A DNA stretch of 39,547 nucleotides from JBNKFV01 sp050289485 (GTDB lineage Bacteria > Pseudomonadota > Gammaproteobacteria > Pseudomonadales > Cellvibrionaceae). Within the stretch, counting starts at the first letter, position 1; every line of letters begins with the position of its first letter. The position numbers and the translations under genes were made by a program. Shown here piece after piece: positions 24,916 through 33,852 of the stretch. The notes under the pieces were generated by a model. That model made no database searches, was not told the DNA's origin, and worked only from the letters and a program-made list of their open reading frames with translations. Where the stretch lies: contig JBNKFV010000012.1 in NCBI GenBank assembly GCA_050289485.1, forward strand, positions 1 through 39,547, read 5' to 3'.

Positions 24916-26447
24916 TGATGCATAAAGTATTTGTTCCCCGTGACTCATCAGCCCTGGCCGTTGGCGCCGAGCGTGTTGCCAAGGCCTTGGCTGAGGCTAT
25001 CAACGGTCGTGATGACATCACGCTGGTGCGCAACGGCTCGCGTGGCCTGTATTGGCTTGAACCTATGGTAGAAGTGGAAACTGCTGCAGGACGTGTCGCT
25101 TACGGGCCCGTTTCACCAAAAGATATTCCCTCGTTAATCGAGCAAGGCGTGCTAGACGGGAAAGCTGGCCACCCACTGTATCTGGGGCTAACGGAAGAGA
25201 TTCCCTACCTGAAAAAACAGCAGCGTCTCACCTTTGCCCGCGCGGGGATTATCGACCCAGTGAGCTTGAGCGATTATAAAAATACCGGCGGCTATGCCGG
25301 GCTCGAGCGTGCGCTGAACATGTCGCCACAAGAATGTGTGGACGAAGTAAAAAACTCCGGCCTGCGTGGCCGTGGTGGCGCGGCCTTCCCTACCGGTATC
25401 AAATGGCAAACCGTGCTCGATACACCCGCCTCACAGAAATATGTGGTGTGTAATGCCGACGAAGGTGACTCCGGTACTTTTGCCGACCGCCTGCAAATGG
25501 AAGCTGATCCCTTCGGCTTGATCGAGGGCATGACCATTGCTGGTTTAGCCGTAGGCGCAACACAGGGCTATATCTATCTGCGAGAAGAATACCCCCATGC
25601 CCACCAAATATTGGACGAAGCCATCGCCATTGCCTATGCCAACCACTATCTGGGTGATGGTGTTTTGGGCAGCGAGCGCAATTTTCATTTAGAAGTGCGG
25701 CTGGGAGCCAAGGCATATATTTGTGGTGAAGAAACGGCACTGCTCGAAAGCCTTGAAGGCAAACGCGGTATGGTACGCGCCAAACCGCCACTACCGGCCA
25801 TTACCGGTTTGTTTGGCAAACCCACTATCATCAATAACGTGCTGTCGCTCTCCAGCGTGCCGGTTATTTTCGCCAAGGGCGCGGCGTTTTACGAAGGTTT
25901 TGGCCAGGGCCGTTCACGCGGCACCATGCCCTTCCAGTTGGCGGGCAACCTAAAGTTTCCCGGTTTGGTAGAGTTGGCGTTTGGCACCACGCTGAAGTCA
26001 CTGCTCTTCGATTTTGGTGGCGGCACCGCCAACGGGCGCCCTATGAAAGCTGTACAAATGGGCGGCCCGCTGGGTACCTATCTGCCAGAAAGCCAATGGA
26101 GCATAGAGCTGGACTACGAAAAAACCGCAGCCATTGGCGCCGTACTGGGCCACGGTGGCGTGGTCGCCTTTGACGATACCGTCGATATGGCGGAGCAGGC
26201 GCGTTTCTCGATGGCGTTTTGTGTGGAGGAATCCTGTGGTAAATGCACGCCTTGTCGTATTGGCTCTACCCGCGGTGTTGAAGTGATCGATCGTATCCGT
26301 GCCAATGAAGACCGCGACAACAACCTCGCCCTGCTCGAAGACCTGTGCGACACCATGGTTCACAGCTCTCTGTGTGCCATGGGCGGCATGACACCTTACC
26401 CGGTGCAAAGCGCCATGAAACATTTTATCGACGACTTCAAACGCTAA
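24915..26447 (+). CDS. fdsB: NAD-dependent formate dehydrogenase beta subunit (FdsB, NuoF-like)
   Basis: At 510 residues this has the usual FdsB layout: an N-terminal thioredoxin-like region (residues 1-120) and a NuoF-like domain. The latter has the NADH/FMN-binding GLRGRGGAAFPTGIKW and CNADEGDSGTFADR, the YIYLREEYPHA and AYICGEETALLESLEG blocks, and four cluster Cys in ESCGKCTPCRIGSTRG plus SSLCAMGG. It takes electrons from FdsA and reduces NAD+ through FMN. A strong GGAGG (24903-24907) lies 7 nt before the ATG, and the start overlaps the fdsG stop by one base, giving tight coupling. Confidence 0.96.
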   Translation: MMHKVFVPRDSSALAVGAERVAKALAEAINGRDDITLVRNGSRGLYWLEPMVEVETAAGRVAYGPVSPKDIPSLIEQGVLDGKAGHPLYLGLTEEIPYLKKQQRLTFARAGIIDPVSLSDYKNTGGYAGLERALNMSPQECVDEVKNSGLRGRGGAAFPTGIKWQTVLDTPASQKYVVCNADEGDSGTFADRLQMEADPFGLIEGMTIAGLAVGATQGYIYLREEYPHAHQILDEAIAIAYANHYLGDGVLGSERNFHLEVRLGAKAYICGEETALLESLEGKRGMVRAKPPLPAITGLFGKPTIINNVLSLSSVPVIFAKGAAFYEGFGQGRSRGTMPFQLAGNLKFPGLVELAFGTTLKSLLFDFGGGTANGRPMKAVQMGGPLGTYLPESQWSIELDYEKTAAIGAVLGHGGVVAFDDTVDMAEQARFSMAFCVEESCGKCTPCRIGSTRGVEVIDRIRANEDRDNNLALLEDLCDTMVHSSLCAMGGMTPYPVQSAMKHFIDDFKR

Positions 26448-26459
26448 GAGGTAACGATC

Positions 26460-29339
26460 ATGTTGGAATATTTCGACCCACGTAAAGACCTCGACCCGAA
26501 TCTAGACTACGGCACCCCAGCGCCTAATACCGATGCTATTCCTGTTGGCGAACTGGTCACCCTGAGCATTGATGGCCAAGCCGTTAGCGTGCCAAAAGGT
26601 ACGTCAGTAATGCGTGCTGCTGCCATGAGCGGTATCAACATTCCCAAGCTATGTGCTACCGATAGCGTCGAAGCGTTTGGCTCATGCCGTGTTTGCCTGG
26701 TAGAAATTGAAGGGCGTCGCGGTTATCCCGCCTCGTGCACTACGCCGGTGGAAGCCGGTATGCAGGTGCGTACGCAAACACAAAAACTCGATACCCTGCG
26801 CAAAGGTGTGATGGAACTGTACATCTCAGACCACCCGCTGGACTGCCTCACCTGTGCCGCCAATGGCGACTGCGAATTGCAAGATGTTACCGGTGTTATC
26901 GGCCTGCGCAATGTGCGTTATGGCTACGAGGGTAACAACCACCTGAATGCCGAAAAAGACAGCTCCAACCCCTACTTCACTTTTGATCCCAGCAAATGCA
27001 TTGTGTGTTCGCGCTGCGTACGCGCCTGCGAAGAAACCCAGGGCACCTTTGCCCTGACCATTGATGGCCGTGGTTTCGATTCCAAGGTGTCACCGGGGCA
27101 AAACCAAGCGTTTATGGATTCCGAATGTGTATCCTGCGGCGCCTGCGTGCAGGCCTGCCCGACAGCCACCTTAACGGAAACCTCTATCATCGAAAAAGGC
27201 CAACCCGATCACTCGGTAATCACCACCTGTGCCTACTGCGGTGTTGGTTGTGCCTTTAAGGCCGATATGAAAGGCGATGAAGTAGTCCGCATGACCCCAT
27301 GGAAAGGTGGCGAAGCCAACCGTGGCCACAGCTGTGTAAAAGGCCGCTTTGCCTTTGGTTACGCCACCCACAGTGATCGTATTACTCACCCAATGATTCG
27401 AGACAGCATCGACCAGCCATGGAAAAAAGTCTCGTGGGACGAGGCGTTCACCTTTGCGGCCAAGAAAATAAAACACATCCAAGCCAACTACGGCATTGAT
27501 GCGGTGGGTGGCATTACGTCATCACGCTGCACCAACGAAGAAACCTATTTGGTACAAAAGCTGGTACGCGCAGCGTTTGGCAACAATAACGTCGACACCT
27601 GCGCACGGGTTTGCCACTCCCCTACGGGTTTTGGCCTAAAAACCACGCTGGGAGAATCTGCTGGTACGCAAACGTTCGACTCGGTAGAAAAAACCGATGT
27701 CGTAATGGTCATTGGCGCCAACCCCACCGACGGCCACCCCGTTTTTGGTTCGCGCCTGAAAAAACGCCTGCGCGAAGGCGCCACGCTGATCGTGGCCGAC
27801 CCACGCCGAATTGACTTGGTAAAAAGCCCACACATTCAAGCCGATCACCACTTGAAACTACGCCCTGGTACCAACGTTGCATTTATTAATGCCATGGCCC
27901 ATGTCATTGTGAGCGAGGGGCTGGAAGCGAAAGAGTTTATCGCCGAGCGCTGTGAAACCGAAGCCTTTCAACAGTGGTGCACATTTATCAGCGAAGAGCG
28001 CAACTCACCCGAAGCAACCGAAGCCGTTACCGGCATTCCGGCCAGTGAAATACGCGCGGCTGCACGCCTGTATGCCACCGGCGGTAATGCGGCGATTTAC
28101 TACGGTTTGGGGGTTACCGAACACAGCCAGGGCTCAACCATGGTGATGGGCATTGCCAACCTGGCCATGCTCACGGGTAATGTGGGCCGCGACGGCGTGG
28201 GCGTGAACCCACTGCGTGGACAAAACAACGTGCAGGGTTCCTGCGATATGGGTTCATTCCCCCATGAACTGCCCGGCTATCGTCATATTTCTACGGCTGC
28301 CGTACGTGAACAATTTGAAAAAGCCTGGGGCGTAACGCTGCAGTCTGAACCAGGTTATCGCATTACCAACATGCTCGACGCCGCCGTAGAAGGCACCTAC
28401 AAAGGCCTGTATGTGCAGGGTGAAGACATTGCCCAGTCAGACCCCAACACGCAACACGTTGAAGCCGCACTGCGCAATATGGAGTGCCTGATCGTACAGG
28501 ATATTTTCCTCAACGAAACCGCCAAGTTTGCTCACGTATTTTTACCCGGCTCGAGCTTTCTGGAGAAAAACGGCACCTTCACCAACGCCGAGCGCCGTAT
28601 TTCACCGGTACGCAAAGTGATGGCACCGTTAGGTGGGCTGGAAGACTGGGAAGTAACCCTGGGACTTTCCAAAGCCCTGGGTTATCCCATGCATTACAAC
28701 CACCCCAGTGAGATTCTGGCGGAAATTGCAGCACTAACACCAACATTTGCCAACGTAAGCTGGGAGCGTTTGGGCAGCGAAGGTTCGCTACAGTGGCCTT
28801 GTAACGATGAAGCACCCGACGGCACGCCAATTATGCACGTTAACCAGTTTGTGCGCGGCAAAGGCTATTTCGCCATTACCGAATACATTCCTACCGATGA
28901 AAAAGTAACGCGTAAGTTTCCGCTGCTGCTGACCACTGGACGTATTCTGTCGCAATACAATGTGGGCGCCCAAACCCGCCGTACCGCGAACGTAAGTTGG
29001 CACGCGGAAGACGTGTTAGAAATTCATCCGCACGATGCAGAAGACCGAGGTGTGAATGAGGGCGACTGGGTAGAAATTGCCAGCCGCGCCGGCAATACCC
29101 AATTGCGCGCTAAAATTACCGACCGAGTGCAACCGGGTGTGGTGTACACCACCTTCCACCACCCAAGTACCGGTGCCAATGTGATCACCACCGACAATTC
29201 CGACTGGGCCACCAATTGCCCGGAATACAAAGTAACTGCCGTGCAGGTAAACAAAGTCACCGGCAAACCACGGTCATCGGAATGGCAAGTGGAATACAGC
29301 GAGTTCAGTGAGCGGCAGGTGGCGTTTGTCGACCAATAA
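26460..29339 (+). CDS. fdsA: NAD-dependent formate dehydrogenase alpha subunit (FdsA, Mo-bis-PGD)
   Basis: The 959-residue catalytic subunit oxidises formate to CO2. Its Fe-S domains are complete: [2Fe-2S] Cys 65, 76, 79, 93; a NuoG-type His125/Cys129/132/138 cluster; two [4Fe-4S] sets at Cys180/183/186/190 and 223/226/229/233; and a [4Fe-4S] near the molybdopterin at Cys257/260/264/292. The active-site metal ligand is Cys385 followed by His386 (CARVCHSPTGFG), so this is a Cys rather than a selenocysteine enzyme. The C-terminal cofactor-binding domain has TTGRILSQYNVGAQTRRT. AGAGG precedes the ATG, 12 nt after fdsB. It is a cytoplasmic complex with FdsB, FdsG and FdsD and is oxygen tolerant in known relatives. 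Confidence 0.97.
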   Translation: MLEYFDPRKDLDPNLDYGTPAPNTDAIPVGELVTLSIDGQAVSVPKGTSVMRAAAMSGINIPKLCATDSVEAFGSCRVCLVEIEGRRGYPASCTTPVEAGMQVRTQTQKLDTLRKGVMELYISDHPLDCLTCAANGDCELQDVTGVIGLRNVRYGYEGNNHLNAEKDSSNPYFTFDPSKCIVCSRCVRACEETQGTFALTIDGRGFDSKVSPGQNQAFMDSECVSCGACVQACPTATLTETSIIEKGQPDHSVITTCAYCGVGCAFKADMKGDEVVRMTPWKGGEANRGHSCVKGRFAFGYATHSDRITHPMIRDSIDQPWKKVSWDEAFTFAAKKIKHIQANYGIDAVGGITSSRCTNEETYLVQKLVRAAFGNNNVDTCARVCHSPTGFGLKTTLGESAGTQTFDSVEKTDVVMVIGANPTDGHPVFGSRLKKRLREGATLIVADPRRIDLVKSPHIQADHHLKLRPGTNVAFINAMAHVIVSEGLEAKEFIAERCETEAFQQWCTFISEERNSPEATEAVTGIPASEIRAAARLYATGGNAAIYYGLGVTEHSQGSTMVMGIANLAMLTGNVGRDGVGVNPLRGQNNVQGSCDMGSFPHELPGYRHISTAAVREQFEKAWGVTLQSEPGYRITNMLDAAVEGTYKGLYVQGEDIAQSDPNTQHVEAALRNMECLIVQDIFLNETAKFAHVFLPGSSFLEKNGTFTNAERRISPVRKVMAPLGGLEDWEVTLGLSKALGYPMHYNHPSEILAEIAALTPTFANVSWERLGSEGSLQWPCNDEAPDGTPIMHVNQFVRGKGYFAITEYIPTDEKVTRKFPLLLTTGRILSQYNVGAQTRRTANVSWHAEDVLEIHPHDAEDRGVNEGDWVEIASRAGNTQLRAKITDRVQPGVVYTTFHHPSTGANVITTDNSDWATNCPEYKVTAVQVNKVTGKPRSSEWQVEYSEFSERQVAFVDQ

Positions 29340-30138
29340 AAAGGGGCCAAACGATAACACGCCTGCTGGTTTGTCGACCTGCGACGTAACGGTACGTTCA
29401 GGCGAGCAAGTCTCGCAACACAGCGACCTGCTCGCCGACGAGGTGCCCATTGCCATGGTATACAATGGTGTTAGCCATGCCGTGATGATGGCAACACCGC
29501 TGGATTTGGAAGATTTTGGCCGAGGTTTTAGCCTTACCGAAGGTATTATCGACCACTACCAGCAGTTGCTCGATATTGACATTGTGCATTCGCCACAAGG
29601 TGTGGAAATTCAGATGCAGGTGGTCGCTGAAGCGTTTCAGGCATTAAAGCTGCGTCGACGCCAGCTCAGTGGCCGCACGGGTTGCGGGCTTTGTGGCATT
29701 GACTCGCTTAGCGCCGTGCAGCCCTGCATTGCACCTGTGCCAGCGGGACAGCTTCCCAGCGCAAAGGTTATCGAAACAGCGCTGCAAGCACTGCAAGCCC
29801 AACAGGTCATACAACAGCAATGCGGTGCGGTGCACGCTGCAGCATATGTCAACGCGGAAGGGAAACTGTTAACCCTGCGCGAAGATGTTGGTCGCCATAA
29901 CGCCCTCGATAAACTGATTGGCACGCTGGATGGCCAACCCGCACCTAACCGTTTTTTTCTGGTATCCAGCCGTGCCAGTTACGAAATGGTCACCAAAGCC
30001 GCCACCGCCGGTATCAGTACATTGGTGTCTGTTTCAGCGCCCACCAGCATGGCGGTTGCCTTGGCACAACAGGCCCATATGAATCTGGTTGGCTTTGCCC
30101 GCCCTGGGCGACACGTTATTTATTATCACAGCTCATAA
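29308..30138 (+). CDS. fdhD: FdhD/FdsC, formate dehydrogenase sulfurtransferase accessory protein
   Basis: The 276-residue protein has the family's C-x-x-C loop in GRTGCGLCGIDSL (about residues 124-136), which relays sulfur from IscS to the molybdenum cofactor. Also present are DEVPIAMVYNG near the N-terminus, GAVHAAAYVNAEGKLLTLRE-DVGRHNALDKLIG and the C-terminal GISTLVSVSAPTSMAVALA. Sulfuration of the cofactor is required for formate dehydrogenase activity. The start is taken as GTG at 29308, overlapping the end of fdsA by 32 nt, since no ATG occurs before the conserved core. The exact start is uncertain. Other names are FdsC and, in enterics, FdhD. Confidence 0.93.
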   Translation: MSGRWRLSTNKKGPNDNTPAGLSTCDVTVRSGEQVSQHSDLLADEVPIAMVYNGVSHAVMMATPLDLEDFGRGFSLTEGIIDHYQQLLDIDIVHSPQGVEIQMQVVAEAFQALKLRRRQLSGRTGCGLCGIDSLSAVQPCIAPVPAGQLPSAKVIETALQALQAQQVIQQQCGAVHAAAYVNAEGKLLTLREDVGRHNALDKLIGTLDGQPAPNRFFLVSSRASYEMVTKAATAGISTLVSVSAPTSMAVALAQQAHMNLVGFARPGRHVIYYHSS

Positions 30139-30178
30139 ACCCTAGTGTCATAAAACCTAGTAACAAAAAGGAAACATC

Positions 30179-30409
30179 GTGAGTAGCGAAGAACTGCATC
30201 ACCTGATTAAAATGCTCAACCAAATCAGCATTAATCAACCCAAAAATATCAGCGACGACGAAGCGGCGGTAAAAGTCGCCGCCCATGTCAACAGCTTCTG
30301 GGCCAAGTCGATGCGCCAGAAAGTGCACGCCCAGCAGCAGGCTATTGTTGACCAGCTCAACCCTATTGCCCAAAAGGCATTGAGCCAAATTCACGGCGAA
30401 ACAGGCTGA
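30179..30409 (+). CDS. fdsD: Formate dehydrogenase delta subunit (FdsD)
   Basis: This small 76-residue protein is at the expected last position of fdsGBACD. It has the family's LIKMLNQISINQPKNISDDE block and a helical HVNSFWAKSMRQKVHAQQ, with the conserved W-x-x-x-M-R motif. FdsD is a small subunit needed for cofactor insertion or complex stability. It starts at GTG (30179) with AAGGA just upstream, 40 nt after fdhD. Confidence 0.93.
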   Translation: MSSEELHHLIKMLNQISINQPKNISDDEAAVKVAAHVNSFWAKSMRQKVHAQQQAIVDQLNPIAQKALSQIHGETG

Positions 30410-30419
30410 ATTTAGGATG

Positions 30420-30441
30420 TGTTGAATGATAAGATTCAACA
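30420..30441 (+). terminator. Hairpin after the fds operon
   Basis: TGTTGAAT (30420-30427) pairs perfectly with ATTCAACA (30434-30441) around GATAAG, 10 nt past the fdsD stop. The position suits a terminator or 3'-end stabiliser, but there is no T run afterwards. Confidence 0.4.
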
Positions 30442-30504
30442 AATGAAGCGCACACGAGTATCATTTGTCACTGCAACACTCGTTTAACCATTATCGAGAA
30501 CATT

Positions 30505-30909
30505 ATGATACTGAAGCAAATCATGAGCAGCCCGGTCGTTACCGTGGAAATGGACGATACGCTCAACGTGGTCAAAGAGATATTCGACCACACCCACTTT
30601 CATCACCTGCTGGTGTCTGAAAACGGCAAGTTAATGGGCGTGATCTCTGACCGGGACTTTTTCAAAGCCATTAGCCCTAACCTGGATACCGCTGCCGAAA
30701 CCACGCTCGACCTGGCCACCCTAAATAAAAAAGCGCATCAGATCATGTCGCGTAAACCTATTACCCTTGGTGCAGAACAAGACGTGTACGAGGCCATCGC
30801 CGTTTTTCAAAATCACCGTATTTCCTGTATTCCAATTGTGAACAACAAAGGCTGTGCGGTGGGTATTGTGAGCTGGCGGGATATCTTCCGGCGCATGGTT
30901 GCGCCCTAA
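30505..30909 (+). CDS. CBS-pair domain protein
   Basis: The 134-residue protein is two CBS motifs with little else: MSSPVVTVEMDDTLNVVKEI to GVISDRDFFKAI, and MSRKPITLGAEQDVYEAI to GIVSWRDIFRRM. CBS pairs bind adenosine nucleotides and regulate partner proteins. It has no enzymatic domain. It lies 95 bp after the fds operon and could be a separate unit; a functional link to formate metabolism is not shown. A weak GAGAA site precedes the ATG. Confidence 0.92.
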   Translation: MILKQIMSSPVVTVEMDDTLNVVKEIFDHTHFHHLLVSENGKLMGVISDRDFFKAISPNLDTAAETTLDLATLNKKAHQIMSRKPITLGAEQDVYEAIAVFQNHRISCIPIVNNKGCAVGIVSWRDIFRRMVAP

Positions 30910-30970
30910 AAAGCAGCGCCACGAAAAGCAGCTCCATAGGCAGTAGCCCCAGAGAAAGCAGCGCTACAGA
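30908..30970. repeat. Degenerate 15-16-bp tandem repeat after the CBS gene
   Basis: Four imperfect units of about 15-16 bp follow the CBS stop codon, with consensus AAAGCAGCGCCACAG. They begin near 30910, 30924, 30940 and 30955. Each contains GCAGC or GCAGT followed by a CC-rich end. They encode nothing obvious and lie in the gap before the glycosyltransferase gene. Confidence 0.6.
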
Positions 30971-31060
30971 AAAAAACCTGAGGTTGCTGGTTGAACACAC
31001 CTGTTGCCGTTACACTGCACCACACGCTGGAAACGCCCTTGAGAACCGCTAACAAACGTA

Positions 31061-32317
31061 ATGGCAACCACACCCCACCACAAATACTTTAAAAATTTTG
31101 CCGAGCCAGAAGTCACCCCTGCGCTAACGCTATTCGAGCAAACACCGTGCACGAACGAATGGGTGGTTGTGATTCCCGCATTTGCTGAAACACCGGAATT
31201 TTTACAGCGGCTAATAACAACAAACTGGCAGCGTCGTGTATTGGCAATTGTTATCATCAATCAGCCAGATACCGAAGAAGATCCCTCATCGCAACAAACG
31301 CTATGGCGGTGGATTACGCAGCACGGGGTGGTCAAATACAATCACAATGGCATGCTGTTGACTGACTTCCAACACTCGCCAGTTCGTATACTCGCTATTG
31401 ATCGATTCAGCACTGGCAAACGCATTCCCAAAAAACAAGGCGTAGGACTGGCCCGCAAAATCGGGGCAGATATTGCTGCAGCACTGTATTTCCAAGGCAC
31501 CGTAAAAAGCCCCTGGATTTTCAGCACTGACGCCGATGCCACCCTTCACTGCGATTATTTTTCCCCGGCCCAGCATATGCACGCCAATACCAGTGCATGG
31601 GTACTGCCCTTTGCTCACCAATGCAATGATTCCGCTACCGGGCAGGCCACCGCCTTGTACGAACAAGGGCTTAACTACTACGTAGAAGCATTACGATGGG
31701 CCGGTTCACCTTACGCCTTTCACACCATCGGCAGTTGCCTGTGTGTGCACGCAGACTACTATTGCCAAGTGCGCGGGTTTCCCAAACGCGCAGGTGGTGA
31801 AGATTTTTACTTACTCAACAAACTCAACAAAACAGCCCCCGTGCGAACCTTTTGTTCGCCACAACCGCTGGTTAGCATACAGGCGCGTTTATCTCAGCGG
31901 GTGCCTTTCGGCACTGGCCCTGGGGTCGCCAATATTATGCACAAGCTACAAATGCAGCAACCTTACACCTACTACGCCCCAGAGGTATTTGCAGAGTTAC
32001 GCCAACTTTTACGGCAACTCAATGCACTCACACCTACGACCAAGCTAGAGATATTTTTAGATGACTGCACGCCACCGATTCGCGCCGCATTACTCAGCCT
32101 AAATATTGACGAATTATTCAATCACCTTCAAAAACTTGGCAACGAAGGCAAACCAGCCTCCGTGTTGGTAAAACACGCACACGACTGGTTCGACGCGTTC
32201 AAAACCCTTAAGCTTATTCACTATCTGCAAACCCAACACTACCCTGCTCAACCATTGCAACAAGCTGTGGACTCATTCAGTAAGCTTGCTATTAACCCGG
32301 TAATGGAGACACCATGA
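31061..32317 (+). CDS. GT2-like glycosyltransferase
   Basis: The 418-residue soluble protein has a GT-A-like fold. EWVVVIPAFAETPEFLQRLI opens the nucleotide-sugar domain (about residues 30-55), and WIFSTDADATLHCDYF carries the D-x-D metal-binding motif near residue 160. GGEDFYLLNKLN and a conserved W/R-rich block suit the acceptor side. No membrane segment is seen. The cell-surface acceptor is unknown. The start lacks a clear ribosome binding site; the ATG at 31061 is the first in frame. Its stop overlaps the next ATG (ATGA, 32314), so it is coupled to the esterase. Confidence 0.78.
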   Translation: MATTPHHKYFKNFAEPEVTPALTLFEQTPCTNEWVVVIPAFAETPEFLQRLITTNWQRRVLAIVIINQPDTEEDPSSQQTLWRWITQHGVVKYNHNGMLLTDFQHSPVRILAIDRFSTGKRIPKKQGVGLARKIGADIAAALYFQGTVKSPWIFSTDADATLHCDYFSPAQHMHANTSAWVLPFAHQCNDSATGQATALYEQGLNYYVEALRWAGSPYAFHTIGSCLCVHADYYCQVRGFPKRAGGEDFYLLNKLNKTAPVRTFCSPQPLVSIQARLSQRVPFGTGPGVANIMHKLQMQQPYTYYAPEVFAELRQLLRQLNALTPTTKLEIFLDDCTPPIRAALLSLNIDELFNHLQKLGNEGKPASVLVKHAHDWFDAFKTLKLIHYLQTQHYPAQPLQQAVDSFSKLAINPVMETP

Positions 32318-32973
32318 ATTATTTACCGCACCTCACCGTAGAAACTGGCGATACCCCCACCGCCAGTGTCATTTGGTTACACGGACTTGGTGCCAGTGGC
32401 CACGATTTTGAACCAGCCGTGCCTTACCTGAATTTACCTGCAGATCTTGCCGTACGCTTTATTTTTCCTCACGCGCCGGAAATTCCTGTAACAGTGAACG
32501 GCGGCTATGTGATGCCCGCGTGGTACGATATTCTGGAAATGAGCCTCGAACGCAAAATCGATGAAACACAGATACTCGAATCCAGTGAGGCTATTGCTGC
32601 CCTAATAGACCGGGAAATTGAACGCGGCATACCCAGTGAGCGTATCGTCCTGGCAGGGTTTTCCCAAGGTGGTGCGGTAGCCTATCAATGTGCGTTGACT
32701 TATCCCAAACCCCTTGCAGGCCTGCTGGCCCTTTCAACCTATCTGGCAACGGGAAACAGCCTAACAGTAAATCCCGCTAATCAAGCGCTGCCAATTAAAA
32801 TTTACCATGGCACGCACGACCCGGTAGTACCCCTTACACTTGGCGAGCAAGCAGTGGAACAACTGAAAACTAAGGGTATTGAAGCGTCGCTAACCACTTA
32901 CCCGATGGAGCATACCGTCATTGCCGAGCAATTAGCCGACATTGGTAAAAACTTAACCCTTTGGCTAAAGTAA
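32314..32973 (+). CDS. estB: Carboxylesterase/acyl-protein-thioesterase-type hydrolase
   Basis: The 219-residue alpha/beta hydrolase has the full triad of the EstB/YpfH-type family: nucleophile in VLAGFSQGGAVAYQCAL (Ser about residue 115), Asp in YHGTHDPVVP, and His in PMEHTV. The start (VIWLHGLGASGHDFEP) carries the oxyanion loop HGLG. It is a cytoplasmic hydrolase of short acyl esters or thioesters. The ATG overlaps the glycosyltransferase stop by 4 nt, implying joint expression, but the biological link is unclear. Confidence 0.93.
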   Translation: MNYLPHLTVETGDTPTASVIWLHGLGASGHDFEPAVPYLNLPADLAVRFIFPHAPEIPVTVNGGYVMPAWYDILEMSLERKIDETQILESSEAIAALIDREIERGIPSERIVLAGFSQGGAVAYQCALTYPKPLAGLLALSTYLATGNSLTVNPANQALPIKIYHGTHDPVVPLTLGEQAVEQLKTKGIEASLTTYPMEHTVIAEQLADIGKNLTLWLK

Positions 32974-32983
32974 GCGGGATGGG

Positions 32984-33030
32984 CGGTGATAGTTTTATCA
33001 CCGATAGTGAAATAACCACGACACTATCGG
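32984..33030. terminator. Two overlapping hairpins between convergent genes
   Basis: CGGTGATA (32984-32991) pairs with TATCACCG (32996-33003), and CCGATAGTG (33001-33009) pairs with CACTATCGG (33022-33030). Both are perfect, and they share the bases CCG at 33001-33003, so they compete. They lie between the estB and SMR stops. A T run is lacking on both strands, so this is a terminator candidate only. Confidence 0.4.
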
Positions 33031-33158
33031 CTCCGCCTATAAAGGCCCTCATGAATGACTAAAGACCTGGATGCTGCATTTTCGCTGGTTAAAGGCATGC
33101 AGCAGTTTCGTATTTAATTTTTATAACCCCGCAGTGTGAAATAAAGGTCAAACGCCGC

Positions 33159-33494
33159 TTAATGACTGACGGTTTTTGAAAAGACATTAATAATAACAAC
33201 GCCCACCAATATCAAAAACATACCCAGCAACGCGGGAAAATCAGGTATTTCTTTATACAAGATCGCACCTATCGCCGTAATTGCAACAATACCCAAACCC
33301 GACCAGATCGCGTAAGCAGTACCTACGGAAATCGTTTTTAGCACCAACGACAAAAAATAGAATGCGGCCGCATAACCTACGACCACAATAATACTGGGAA
33401 GCGGCTTGCTAAACTGTTCCGACGCTTTTAACGCACTGGTACCAATCACCTCAGCCATAATGGCAATTGCCAGATACACATATCCCATACCCAT
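33159..33494 (-). CDS. SMR-family small multidrug transporter
   Basis: The 111-residue, four-helix protein matches EmrE/QacC-type SMR exporters. The essential membrane Glu is in IAIMAEVIGTSALK (helix 1), and the conserved Trp of helix 3 in AYAIWSGLG. Helix 4 (LLGMFLILVGVVIINVFSK) gives the GVxxxN dimer pattern. It is an inner-membrane proton-coupled exporter of quaternary cations or guanidinium-type substrates; which one cannot be told from sequence. The start may be 33494 or 33488. It converges on estB and has no partner SMR gene, so it is likely a homodimer. Confidence 0.92.
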   Translation of the reverse strand: MGMGYVYLAIAIMAEVIGTSALKASEQFSKPLPSIIVVVGYAAAFYFLSLVLKTISVGTAYAIWSGLGIVAITAIGAILYKEIPDFPALLGMFLILVGVVIINVFSKTVSH

Positions 33495-33852
33495 AGCGTT
33501 TTCGCCTTACCTATTCGTCTCTTCACATGCAAAATAAAAAGCACGATACAAACCTGCGTGCTCGAACAAAACCAAACCTTCCCAGCAAAACATAACCTTC
33601 ACTGAGGGAGAGGATTCTACCAGACAGGCGGGGCGTAAAACCTACCCCAAAAGGTGGCGAGCAAGGGCCCTAAAGCCACTAAAAGCATTAAAGTGCGGAA
33701 TTAGAGGCTATTTGTACCCATTCCTTAGGTGTTTTTGCATGCTTAGACGTCTATTTACTATGCAACCGGTCGACCGCATTGGCGGACTAGCGCCAGCCAT
33801 TGAAACGCGCGCATTTAGGGTAATTGAAGCTGAAGCAATAAGGTCTTTCTCT
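33495..33852. other. Intergenic region upstream of the hydrolase-like gene
   Basis: This 358-bp stretch between divergent genes contains no frame I can support as a gene. A possible TTG-initiated N-terminal extension of the next gene from 33712 reads as non-conserved sequence. Promoters of the SMR gene and of the hydrolase-like gene must be here, but I see no clear operator. Confidence 0.6.
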
